Shown: positions 43,980 through 52,003 of the stretch, in pieces
Position numbering within the stretch: position 1 is the stretch's first letter
Layout: each line of letters begins with the position of its first letter
Assembly: GCA_947632515.1 (NCBI GenBank)
Contig: CANRPO010000012.1
Location: 28,088 to 92,087, forward strand
Reading direction: 5' to 3'
Length of the DNA: 64,000 nt
From: an uncultured Lachnospiraceae bacterium
GTDB taxonomy: Bacteria > Bacillota > Clostridia > Lachnospirales > Lachnospiraceae
Notes under the pieces: generated by a model
What the model was told of the DNA's origin: nothing
The model's database searches: none
What the model saw: the letters and a program-made list of their open reading frames with translations, nothing else
Position numbers and translations under genes: made by a program

Positions 43980-45863
43980 ATGAGTACATTGATAGATGCG
44001 GTAGTGGGCGGACTTCTCTGGCTCATCAATCTGTGCTATACGTTCGTGCATAACTATTGGGCGGCGATTCTGATCTTTACACTTTTGACGAAGATCATAT
44101 TGCTGCCTTTATCGGTCTGGGTACAGAAAAATTCCATCAAGACAGTGCGGATGTCGCCGGAGATGAATCATATCAAGGCAGCGTATTTTGGCAATCAGGA
44201 GGCGATTTCCGAGGAACAGTACAAGCTGTTTAAGAGGGAAAAGTACAGTCCATTTGCGGACCTGATCCCTTTGGTCGTGCAGTTGGCGTTGCTGATGGGC
44301 GTAGTGGAGGCTGTGAAGAGGGGTACGGATCTGACGGATATTCCTGTGAAGACAGGCGGCGTTACATTGCTGATCCCGCTGCTTGCGGGGCTGTCCGCCT
44401 TTTTCATGTGCTATGTGCAGAATAAGATCAACGTGCTGCAGTCAGAGCAGGGACGTGTGAACAAATACGGTACAATGGCGTTCTCCGTAGGGTTATCCCT
44501 TTATCTGGGATTTTTTGTCTCGATTGGCGTCGGCTTTTATTGGAGCTGCAGCAATATATTTTCCGTATTGCAGCTGGTCCTTCTGAATCTCTGGATTAAC
44601 CCCAGAGATTATATTGACTATGAGGCGCTTGAGCGGAGCAAGGAGGAACTGAACAAAGTCAGGGAGTTTATGGCCTCCAGACAGAAAGAGGATAAGAACA
44701 ATCCTTACCGTGCCAGATGTAAGGCGGATTATAAGCGTTTCCTGAAGATGCCCGGCAAGCAGGTGGTCTTCTACTCGGAGAAGAATGGATTTTATAAGTA
44801 TTATCAAAATATTATCGAGGAGATTATCCGCAGGACCAACATCGTAGTGCACTATATCACGAGCGATCCGGAAGACGAGGTTTTCGGGATGGAGAGCGGG
44901 CAGTTCAAACCCTACTATATCAACGAGAACCGGATGATCGTGCTGATGATGAAGATGGAGACGAAGATCATGGTTATGACGACGCCGGATCTGGAGAATT
45001 TTCAACTGAAACGCTCCTATGTGCAGAAAGATATAGAGTATATCTATGTGCCGCATGACGTCAACAGCGCCAACCTCTCATTCCATAAGAACGCGCTGGA
45101 TCACTTCGACACGATCTTCACGTCCGGGCCCAAGAATAAGGCGGAGATTGCGGAGCGTGAGCGGAAGTATGAACTGCATGCCAAGAATTTGGTGGAGTGG
45201 GGATCTTCTGTCATTGACAATATGACGGTATCTTATGAGCGTATGATACAGGAGGCGCAGGATAGACGACAGGACGGAGACGGTAAGAAGACGGTGTTGA
45301 TCGCGCCCTCGTGGCAGGATGCCAACATTCTGGATTCCTGTATTGAGCCGATGCTTGACGCTCTCGTGCAGACAGAGCATCATATTGTCGTGCGGCCGCA
45401 TCCGCAGTATGTGCGCCATTTTGAGCATAAGATCGATGTGCTTGCGGCAAAGTATCAGGCGTATGATGTCACATTTCAGAAGGATTTCTCGTCCAACAGG
45501 ACGGTATATATGGCAGATCTTCTGATCACGGACTGGTCCAGCATTTCCTTTGAGTATGCGTTCTCGACGCTGAAACCCGTACTGTTTATCAATACGCCGA
45601 TGAAGATCCTGAATCCGGATTACCAGGAACTTCAGACGGTTCCGATTGATATTGAGCTGCGCGACAGGATAGGAATATCGATTGCGCCGGATGATGTGGA
45701 AACAGAGATTGTGGCTGCGGTGGACAGGCTGCTGCATGACACGGAGTTCTCGCCGGGATCCGTGCAGAAACTGAAAGAAGAATATATTTACAATAACGGT
45801 ACGAGTGGCAAGGTGGGCGCGAAATATATGATCGATCGGCTGGTAGCGCGTTCGGGCAGATAG
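43980..45863 (+). CDS. YidC/Oxa1-like membrane domain fused to CDP-glycerol glycerophosphotransferase (TagB/TagF-like)
   Basis: 627 residues. The N-terminal ~230 residues look like a YidC/Oxa1 insertase: AILIFTLLTKIILLPLSVWV, the KYSPFADLIPLVVQLALLMG hairpin, and three later helices. Residues ~260-627 are a glycerophosphotransferase of the TagB/TagF family: VVFYSEKNGF, HIVVRPHPQYVRHFE (RPHP motif) and LLITDWSSISFEYAFSTLKP (CDP-binding SS-x-x-E). TagF enzymes move glycerol phosphate from CDP-glycerol to a lipid-linked acceptor on the inner face. It stands just before AEP genes, so a different phospho-donor such as CMP-AEP is possible. Domain calls firm; donor unknown. Confidence 0.88.
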   Translation: MSTLIDAVVGGLLWLINLCYTFVHNYWAAILIFTLLTKIILLPLSVWVQKNSIKTVRMSPEMNHIKAAYFGNQEAISEEQYKLFKREKYSPFADLIPLVVQLALLMGVVEAVKRGTDLTDIPVKTGGVTLLIPLLAGLSAFFMCYVQNKINVLQSEQGRVNKYGTMAFSVGLSLYLGFFVSIGVGFYWSCSNIFSVLQLVLLNLWINPRDYIDYEALERSKEELNKVREFMASRQKEDKNNPYRARCKADYKRFLKMPGKQVVFYSEKNGFYKYYQNIIEEIIRRTNIVVHYITSDPEDEVFGMESGQFKPYYINENRMIVLMMKMETKIMVMTTPDLENFQLKRSYVQKDIEYIYVPHDVNSANLSFHKNALDHFDTIFTSGPKNKAEIAERERKYELHAKNLVEWGSSVIDNMTVSYERMIQEAQDRRQDGDGKKTVLIAPSWQDANILDSCIEPMLDALVQTEHHIVVRPHPQYVRHFEHKIDVLAAKYQAYDVTFQKDFSSNRTVYMADLLITDWSSISFEYAFSTLKPVLFINTPMKILNPDYQELQTVPIDIELRDRIGISIAPDDVETEIVAAVDRLLHDTEFSPGSVQKLKEEYIYNNGTSGKVGAKYMIDRLVARSGR

Positions 45864-45889
45864 GAAGAGAGGATAAAAAAGAGCATGAT

Positions 45890-45979
45890 ATGAGTATCAG
45901 ATTTTCCAAACTAGGTATGCGGGGATATTGGAATAATAATTATGTGTTCAACTGTTTTATGATTAAAAACGGAAAATAA
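45890..45979 (+). CDS. Possible 29-residue micro-ORF or gene remnant
   Basis: In the 148-base gap 45864-46011 an ATG opens a 29-codon frame with AGAGAGGA about 10-17 bases upstream. The peptide begins MSIRFSKLGMRGYWNNNYVF, loosely like the first residues of some GT11 fucosyltransferases, which could make it the stump of a lost gene. Equally it may be chance. No promoter of quality and no terminator is seen in the rest of this gap. Confidence 0.25.
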   Translation: MSIRFSKLGMRGYWNNNYVFNCFMIKNGK

Positions 45980-46011
45980 GCTGGCATATCAGTTATGAGG
46001 AGATAAGATCG

Positions 46012-47136
46012 ATGGTAAAGAGAAATATATTGTTGAATCCGGGTCCCGCGACGACAACGGATACAGTGAAGATGGCGCAGGTGGTGCCGGATATCTGTCC
46101 ACGGGAGAAGGAGTTTGTGAAAATTATGCGTGAGGTGGAAGAGGGACTTCTCAGGATCGTACACGCCGATCCTGCGGAGTATGCGACAGTTCTGTTCTGC
46201 GGCTCCGGCACGATTAACATGGATGTCTGCCTGAATTCACTGCTACCGGAAAATAAAAAGATACTAATCGTCAACAACGGTGCCTACAGCAGCCGAGGGG
46301 TTGAGATCTGTGAGTATTATGGCTTACCTCATGTCAATTTGAAACTGCCTTTGGACAGACAGCCGGACTTGACTCTCATAGAGCAGACTTTGCAGGAAAA
46401 TACCGATATAGCGCTTGTCTATACGACGCATCATGAGACGGGAACAGGACTGCTCAATCCTATCAGGGAGATTGGTGCGCTGGTTCACCGGTATGGCGCG
46501 GTCTTTGTGGTGGACACGACTTCTACCTATGCAATGCGACCCATCAACATGGCGGTGGATGAGATCGATTTCTGTATGGCCTCTGCGCAGAAAGGGATTA
46601 TGGCGATGACGGGCCTGTCTTTTATCATCGGGGAAAAAACCGTCATCGAGGCGTCCGCGAACTATCCGAAACGATCCTATTACTGTAATCTTTATATGCA
46701 GTATGAATATGCAAAGAAACATGGGGAGATGCATTTTACGCCGCCCGTACAAGTGATTTATGCGGTCAGGCAGGCGCTGAAGGAGTATTTTGAGGAGGGC
46801 GAGACAGAAAAGTGGTCGAGGCATTGCCGCGTTTATCAGACGATCAGGGCCGGATTGACGGATTTGGGATTCCACATTTACATACCGGAAGGACAGGACT
46901 CCGGGCTGGTGGCTGCGGCACTCTACCCGTCAGATCCTGCCTGGGACTTTGAGAAGATACATGATTACTGCTATGAGCGGGGATATACGATCTATCCCGG
47001 CAAGGTGGAGAAATTGGGTATGTTTCGGCTGTGCGCGCTAGGCGCGATAGACAGGGAGGACATCGAGGCGTTTTTTGTCGTATTTCGCGAGGCGCTGGAT
47101 CGGTATGGTGTGAGCGTGCCGGTCAGATATGAGTAG
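46012..47136 (+). CDS. phnW: 2-aminoethylphosphonate:pyruvate transaminase-like enzyme
   Basis: 374 residues, class V PLP aminotransferase of the PhnW type. ILLNPGPATTTDTV is the characteristic opening; VLFCGSGTINMDVCLNSLL binds PLP phosphate; FVVDTTSTYAMRPINM holds the PLP-pairing Asp; ASAQKGIMAMTG gives Lys194 as Schiff base. In biosynthesis it aminates phosphonoacetaldehyde to 2-aminoethylphosphonate. Its stop overlaps the 5' region of the next gene; with PEP mutase, decarboxylase and cytidylyltransferase following, direction is biosynthetic. Confidence 0.93.
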   Translation: MVKRNILLNPGPATTTDTVKMAQVVPDICPREKEFVKIMREVEEGLLRIVHADPAEYATVLFCGSGTINMDVCLNSLLPENKKILIVNNGAYSSRGVEICEYYGLPHVNLKLPLDRQPDLTLIEQTLQENTDIALVYTTHHETGTGLLNPIREIGALVHRYGAVFVVDTTSTYAMRPINMAVDEIDFCMASAQKGIMAMTGLSFIIGEKTVIEASANYPKRSYYCNLYMQYEYAKKHGEMHFTPPVQVIYAVRQALKEYFEEGETEKWSRHCRVYQTIRAGLTDLGFHIYIPEGQDSGLVAAALYPSDPAWDFEKIHDYCYERGYTIYPGKVEKLGMFRLCALGAIDREDIEAFFVVFREALDRYGVSVPVRYE

Positions 47137-47149
47137 CGGAGGACAATTT

Positions 47150-48445
47150 ATGAAAAGAGTATATACCTGTTTTTGTACAGATGTGATTCATGAGGGACAT
47201 TTGAATCTTTTGCGGCAGGCTGCAAAATACGGTGACGTCTATGTGGGGGTGTTGTCCGACGAGGCCATGGTGTGTTTTAACCGATTCCCCACGATCTCTC
47301 TGGAAGAACGAATCGGGATCGTAAGAGATACGGGATTGGTAAAAGAAGTTTTGGTGCAACGGGATATTATGTACGACAAGGTCATCGCAGATCTGAAACC
47401 GGACTATGTTATCCATGGGGATAACTGGTGTCAGGGACCGGAGACTGTGATCAGGGACAATGTCGTCGCAAACTTGCAGAAAAACGGTGGGGAACTGATA
47501 GAAATCCCCTATACTTATAATGAGAATGTCAAGCGGATCGACGATCAGATGAAAGAGAAACTGGCTATGCCGGAATTCAGGCGCAAGAGACTCAGGCAGC
47601 TTATCGGGATGCGGCCGATCGTGAAGGCGCTGGAGGTGCATTCCGGTCTGACAGGGCTAATCGCCGAGAAGACAATCGTAGAGAGCGGTAGTGTGCTGGA
47701 TCAGTTCGATGCCATGTGGATCTCTTCGCTGTGCGATTCTATTGCTAAGGGAAAGCCGGACATTGAATTGGTAGATATGTCTTCCAGGATCCGCACCATT
47801 GATGATGTGATGGACGTGACTACAAAACCGATCATTCTCGACGGGGATACCGGCGGACTGGTGGAGCATTTTGTCTATAATGTCAGAACGTTGGAACGCA
47901 TGGGTGTGTCGGCAGTCATTATTGAGGATAAGACGGGACTCAAGAAAAATTCGCTGTTCGGTACGGAAGTAGAGCAGACGCAGGACAGCATAGAGAATTT
48001 CTGTGAAAAAATCAGCGCTGGCAAAAAAGCGCTGCGGACAGAGGCGTTCATGATTATTGCCAGGATCGAGAGCCTGATTTTGGAGCGAGGCATGGATGAT
48101 GCGCTGAAACGGGCCTTTGCTTATGTGAAGGCAGGTGCGGACGGTATCATGATCCATTCCCGCCGGAAATCACCGGATGAAATTCTGGAGTTCTGCCGTC
48201 TGTTTCGTGAGTGGGACAGGGAGACGCCGATCGTGGTTGTGCCCACATCCTACAACAGTATCACGGAGGAAGAATTGGCGGCGGCGGGTGTCAATATTGT
48301 CATCTATGCGAACCAGCTGACACGGAGCGCTTTTCCGGCGATGCAGAGCACCGCGGTTGAGATCCTCAGAAACCACAGGGCGCTTGAGGCAGACTCTAAG
48401 CTGATGCCATTTAAGGACATTATTCGTCTGATCGATGAGTTATAG
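47150..48445 (+). CDS. pepM: Phosphoenolpyruvate mutase with N-terminal TagD/RfaE-like nucleotidyltransferase domain
   Basis: 431 residues. Residues ~1-135 form a nucleotidyltransferase domain: VYTCFCTDVIHEGHLNLL has the HxGH signature (HEGH), and VIHGDNWCQGPE the later block. Residues ~150-431 are PEP mutase: EDKTGLKKNSLF near 258 is the diagnostic EDKxGLKxNS motif, PIILDGDTGG and ARIESLILERG are the metal and phosphate sites. It rearranges phosphoenolpyruvate to phosphonopyruvate, the C-P bond forming step. ATG 47150 has GGAGGA 7 bases upstream. What the first domain activates is unclear, since a separate PntC-like enzyme follows. Confidence 0.94.
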   Translation: MKRVYTCFCTDVIHEGHLNLLRQAAKYGDVYVGVLSDEAMVCFNRFPTISLEERIGIVRDTGLVKEVLVQRDIMYDKVIADLKPDYVIHGDNWCQGPETVIRDNVVANLQKNGGELIEIPYTYNENVKRIDDQMKEKLAMPEFRRKRLRQLIGMRPIVKALEVHSGLTGLIAEKTIVESGSVLDQFDAMWISSLCDSIAKGKPDIELVDMSSRIRTIDDVMDVTTKPIILDGDTGGLVEHFVYNVRTLERMGVSAVIIEDKTGLKKNSLFGTEVEQTQDSIENFCEKISAGKKALRTEAFMIIARIESLILERGMDDALKRAFAYVKAGADGIMIHSRRKSPDEILEFCRLFREWDRETPIVVVPTSYNSITEEELAAAGVNIVIYANQLTRSAFPAMQSTAVEILRNHRALEADSKLMPFKDIIRLIDEL

Positions 48446-48493
48446 GACGGCGGCATGCGGTCAAGACTGTAACGGGAAAAGGAGGATGCGGTC

Positions 48494-49186
48494 ATGGGAG
48501 AAAAAGCAATCTTAATGGCGGCCGGGCTTGGCAGCCGCATGCGCCCATTGACGGAGCGCACCCCTAAACCGTTGATCAAAGTAAAAGGGAAACCGATGAT
48601 CGAGACGGTGATAGAGGGATTGCTGGCGCGCCCGGTGGAGGAGATCTACATTGTGACGGGGTATCTTGGCGAGCAGTTCGCGCCGCTGTGCGAACGTTAT
48701 CCACAGGTGAAACTCCTGTACAATCGGGACTTTCTGACAAAGAACAATATTTCTTCCATATATGCCGCGAAGGATGTGTTGGGGACAGCCGACTGCTTTA
48801 TCTGTGAATCGGATCTGTATATAGCCGATCCGAGTATTTTCGCCAGAAAACTGGAGTGTTCGTGTTACTATGGAAGAATGCAGACAGGGTATTCTGACGA
48901 TTGGGTATTTGAGACGGACGGACAGTATATCACGCGCGTAGGAAAGGGCGGCACAGATGCTTACAATATGGTCGGCATTTCCTTTTTTAAGGAAACGGAT
49001 GCAGGAATCCTGCGGGATGAGATTGTGAAGGCTTATGCTTTGGAGGAGAACGGCGGACTGTTCTGGGACGACGTGGTAGATCGGAATTTGGGGAAACTGA
49101 GACTGACAATAGAACCCGTGGAGGAAGGACAGCTTGTAGAGATAGATACGATGGAAGAATTGGAGAGAATCAATGAAAGCATCTGA
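48494..49186 (+). CDS. pntC: CTP:2-aminoethylphosphonate (or phosphocholine) cytidylyltransferase, PntC/LicC-like
   Basis: 230 residues, sugar-nucleotidyltransferase fold. ILMAAGLGSRMRPLTERTPKPL is the nucleotide-binding opening; YNRDFLTKNNISSIYAAKD and FICESDLYIAD, with the metal-binding Asp, match LicC-type cytidylyltransferases; the C-terminal VEIDTMEEL is typical. Placed within the AEP pathway it most likely makes CMP-AEP, as shown for PntC in other bacteria, for transfer to glycans. Choline phosphate is the alternative, but no choline uptake or kinase gene is in view. Overlaps the decarboxylase by 14 bases. Confidence 0.88.
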   Translation: MGEKAILMAAGLGSRMRPLTERTPKPLIKVKGKPMIETVIEGLLARPVEEIYIVTGYLGEQFAPLCERYPQVKLLYNRDFLTKNNISSIYAAKDVLGTADCFICESDLYIADPSIFARKLECSCYYGRMQTGYSDDWVFETDGQYITRVGKGGTDAYNMVGISFFKETDAGILRDEIVKAYALEENGGLFWDDVVDRNLGKLRLTIEPVEEGQLVEIDTMEELERINESI

Positions 49187-50294
49187 ATTATTGAGAAAGT
49201 TGGAACGGATGGGAATCGATACGATCGCGGGAGTTCCCGATTCCACGCTGAAACAGTTCTGCGACGGGGTACAGACCTATCAAGGCGGTCTGAAACACTA
49301 TGTGACCGCAAACGAGGGAGCCGCGGTGGGATTGGCGATTGGCAGTTATCTTGCCTCGGGCCGCCCGGCCTGTATTTATATGCAGAACTCTGGGATTGGC
49401 AATATTGTCAATCCGTTGGCATCTCTTGCCAATCGCGATGTGTACGGCATCCCGATGTTGTTTATCGTAGGATGGCGGGGTGAGCCGGGCGTAAAGGACG
49501 AACCGCAGCACGTTTTTCAGGGAAAAGTGACCTGTGAATTGTTTGAGACGCTTACCGTGCCTTACAGCGTGATCGATCAGAACACTACCGACGGGGAGAT
49601 GGACGAGATACTGCGGGAAGCGGGAAAGACGCTTGGACAGGGCGACCAGTATGCCGTCATCGTCAGAAAAGGGACTTTTGAGAAAGCGGAACCTTTTGTG
49701 TGGGAGAACGGCAACCCGATGAGACGCGAGGAAGTGCTGGGACAGATTTTGCGCAGTTTGCCCCGCGATGCGGTGATCGTCTCCACAACCGGGAAGATTT
49801 CGAGAGAGCTTTATGAGCAGAGTGACGCCATCTATGGAGATCATGAGAATCTTTTTATGACTGTGGGCGGTATGGGACATGCCTCCATGATCGCACTGGG
49901 GATTGCGGAGAAGAAGACAGATAAGAAGGTTGTCTGTATTGACGGTGACGGCGCCGTGCTCATGCACATGGGAGCGTTGCCTTTTATCGCGGCGCAGGCG
50001 CCGGATAACTTCTATCATATTGTGATCAATAATCAGGCTCACGAATCCGTGGGAGCGATGCCTACGGGGTGTCGGCAGGCAGATTTCGCGCGGATCGCTG
50101 CGGCGGCCGGGTATCGGCGCGCGGAGAGACTGGAGACTATGGAGGAGGTGGACCAGGTCGGCACATGGACTCGGGAAGAGGCAGGTCCGGTGTTCTGGGA
50201 AATTCCTGTGTCACTGGAATCCAGGGTGGATCTGGGCAGACCTAAGGAAAGCGCCGGGGAGAATAAAGAGAGATTTATGAAGTATTTAGGATAG
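49173..50294 (+). CDS. ppd: Phosphonopyruvate decarboxylase
   Basis: 373 residues, thiamine-diphosphate enzyme. IAGVPDSTLKQFCDGV and TANEGAAVGLAIGSYLAS (catalytic Glu of the cofactor) open the protein; GWRGEPGVKDEPQH is specific to the phosphonopyruvate decarboxylase group; GDG at 258-260 with INNQAHES about 25 residues on is the ThDP-Mg site. It decarboxylates phosphonopyruvate to phosphonoacetaldehyde, pulling the unfavourable mutase reaction forward. Completes the order transaminase, mutase, cytidylyltransferase, decarboxylase. Confidence 0.95.
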   Translation: MKASELLRKLERMGIDTIAGVPDSTLKQFCDGVQTYQGGLKHYVTANEGAAVGLAIGSYLASGRPACIYMQNSGIGNIVNPLASLANRDVYGIPMLFIVGWRGEPGVKDEPQHVFQGKVTCELFETLTVPYSVIDQNTTDGEMDEILREAGKTLGQGDQYAVIVRKGTFEKAEPFVWENGNPMRREEVLGQILRSLPRDAVIVSTTGKISRELYEQSDAIYGDHENLFMTVGGMGHASMIALGIAEKKTDKKVVCIDGDGAVLMHMGALPFIAAQAPDNFYHIVINNQAHESVGAMPTGCRQADFARIAAAAGYRRAERLETMEEVDQVGTWTREEAGPVFWEIPVSLESRVDLGRPKESAGENKERFMKYLG

Positions 50295-50347
50295 AGTGGC
50301 TGCAAACATAGGCGTGATGGATGAATATGAGGAGGAGTTGGAATCGC

Positions 50348-52003
50348 ATGGATAAGAAAAGCGGAATATGTAATCTCAACGGCGGTATCTGGCTGTCTGT
50401 GGCGGCTTGTTTTATGCTTTTTCTCTATGCGCCGTTGGAATTGTTGTTCACCAATCAGGACGAATTCTGGTTTGATACATATATTCTTGTTTCTGTCATG
50501 CTTGCGGTTTTCGCGGCGGCATGTGTCTTCAGCATACTGGTATTTGCATTACTGCGGAGAATCAGTGTGAAGATTTATCAGATTGGATTGACGCTTTATT
50601 TTATCGTCTTTTTATGCCTGTATGCGCAGGGAAATTTTCTGACTGCAGGCTTGCCGCCATTAGACGGGGAGACGATAGACTGGAGTTTGTATGCCGCAGA
50701 GCGCGTGAAATCCCTTTTCCTGTGGGGGGGGGTAACGGCACTTGTTCTTGTCGGACGCAGACTGTGCAGACACAGGAAGGAACTGTTTGAGAAGGCTGTC
50801 CGTCTGATTTGTATCTGCATGACGCTGATGCTGTGCGTGACACTTCTGATGCTTGCGGCGGCAAACGACGGTTTCGCGAAGAAACCCAATCTCTGTGTCA
50901 CCACCAAAAATATGTTTCAGATGTCCGAAGATACGAATTTTGTGATCTTGGTTTTGGATGCGGTGGACGCACAGGTGATGGAGAGTATGTTGGAGAATAC
51001 GCCTGCCTATCAGGATATTTTTACGGATTTTACATTTTACGATAATGTGGTGGGGGCTTATCCTTACACAAAATACTGTGTGCCGTACATTTTGACGGGG
51101 CAGTGGTATGAAAACAAGACGGAGTTTGGAGAATACGAGGCGGCGGCCTATGCCGCATCGCCCTTTTTGGCGGCGTTGGAAGAAAAGGGATATGGCATGG
51201 GGCTGTACGAGGATGCCTACGAGGCGGAACTGCTCCTAAATGATAACGGCATGGGGCGATTTGAGAATGTCCTTTCCAACGAGCGGGGAGTAAGGGACAG
51301 ATGGGCTTTTGCCAGATGGCAGATGCTGATGACAGGATTTAAGTATGCGCCCTTTGATCTGAAACGGTTTAGCTTTGTGAATCCGAATGCATTTAATGAA
51401 TTGAAGATCATTCCCGACGGTGAAAAGCTTTTCACTTATTCTAACAGAGAATTTTATGAGGGGGTTCTGGACGAGCCGATTACTTACACGAATGGAAAGT
51501 GTTTTCGATTTATTCATATTGACGGTGGGCATGTGCCTTTTATTTACAATGAAAATGTCGAGGAGATTTCGGAAAGCGAAGGGACTTATGAAGATAATTT
51601 GAAGGCGTGCCTGACGATAACGAGAGAATATCTGGAGAAACTAAGAAAAAGCGGCGTCTATGACAATTCCGTGATCATCATCATGGCCGATCACGGATAC
51701 GCATGGGAAGACATTTATGCCAGACAGAATCCGATACTTTTTGTAAAAGGGGTTGGAGAAAGCCATGAATTTAGGGTGTCGGATGCCCCGATTTCGTTTG
51801 AGGATTTTCAGGAGGCATATCAGAGACTGTTGGACGGGGCGGATAGCAGCAGCATATTTGATTGGAAGAGCGGCGATGCCAGAGAACGGCGTTTCCTGTT
51901 TCATGAATATTTGAAGGAGGATCATATGGTGGAGTACATGCAGACCGGACAGGCGCATGATGAGACGACTATGAGGGAGACAGGGCGGGTATATGAAAGA
52001 TAG
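50348..52003 (+). CDS. Membrane sulfatase-superfamily protein, possible phospho- or phosphono-transferase; contains poly-G tract
   Basis: 551 residues. Four to five helices in the first ~180 residues, then an extracytoplasmic alkaline-phosphatase-fold domain: FVILVLDAVDAQVME (metal Asp204), GAYPYTKYCVPYILTG (Thr241 in the nucleophile position), IIIMADHGYAWED (Asp448-His449). The architecture is that of LtaS/EptA-type transferases that move phosphoglycerol or phosphoethanolamine outside the cell. Directly after the AEP genes it could place AEP or another phospho-group on the glycan. Nine G at 50724-50732 encode part of W126-V129 in the membrane domain. Start 50348 is chosen over 50321 because GAGGAGGAG lies between them. 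Confidence 0.78.
   Translation: MDKKSGICNLNGGIWLSVAACFMLFLYAPLELLFTNQDEFWFDTYILVSVMLAVFAAACVFSILVFALLRRISVKIYQIGLTLYFIVFLCLYAQGNFLTAGLPPLDGETIDWSLYAAERVKSLFLWGGVTALVLVGRRLCRHRKELFEKAVRLICICMTLMLCVTLLMLAAANDGFAKKPNLCVTTKNMFQMSEDTNFVILVLDAVDAQVMESMLENTPAYQDIFTDFTFYDNVVGAYPYTKYCVPYILTGQWYENKTEFGEYEAAAYAASPFLAALEEKGYGMGLYEDAYEAELLLNDNGMGRFENVLSNERGVRDRWAFARWQMLMTGFKYAPFDLKRFSFVNPNAFNELKIIPDGEKLFTYSNREFYEGVLDEPITYTNGKCFRFIHIDGGHVPFIYNENVEEISESEGTYEDNLKACLTITREYLEKLRKSGVYDNSVIIIMADHGYAWEDIYARQNPILFVKGVGESHEFRVSDAPISFEDFQEAYQRLLDGADSSSIFDWKSGDARERRFLFHEYLKEDHMVEYMQTGQAHDETTMRETGRVYER
50724..50732 (+). repeat. Poly-G tract, 9 bases, inside the sulfatase-fold gene
   Basis: Nine G on the coding strand, codons 126-129 of the gene at 50348. 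A frameshift here would remove the entire catalytic domain. Candidate contingency tract. Confidence 0.85.

Noticed and set aside
46012..47136. PhnW-like gene as part of phosphonate breakdown
   Set aside because: No PhnX phosphonatase is present, and the mutase, decarboxylase and cytidylyltransferase beside it indicate synthesis.
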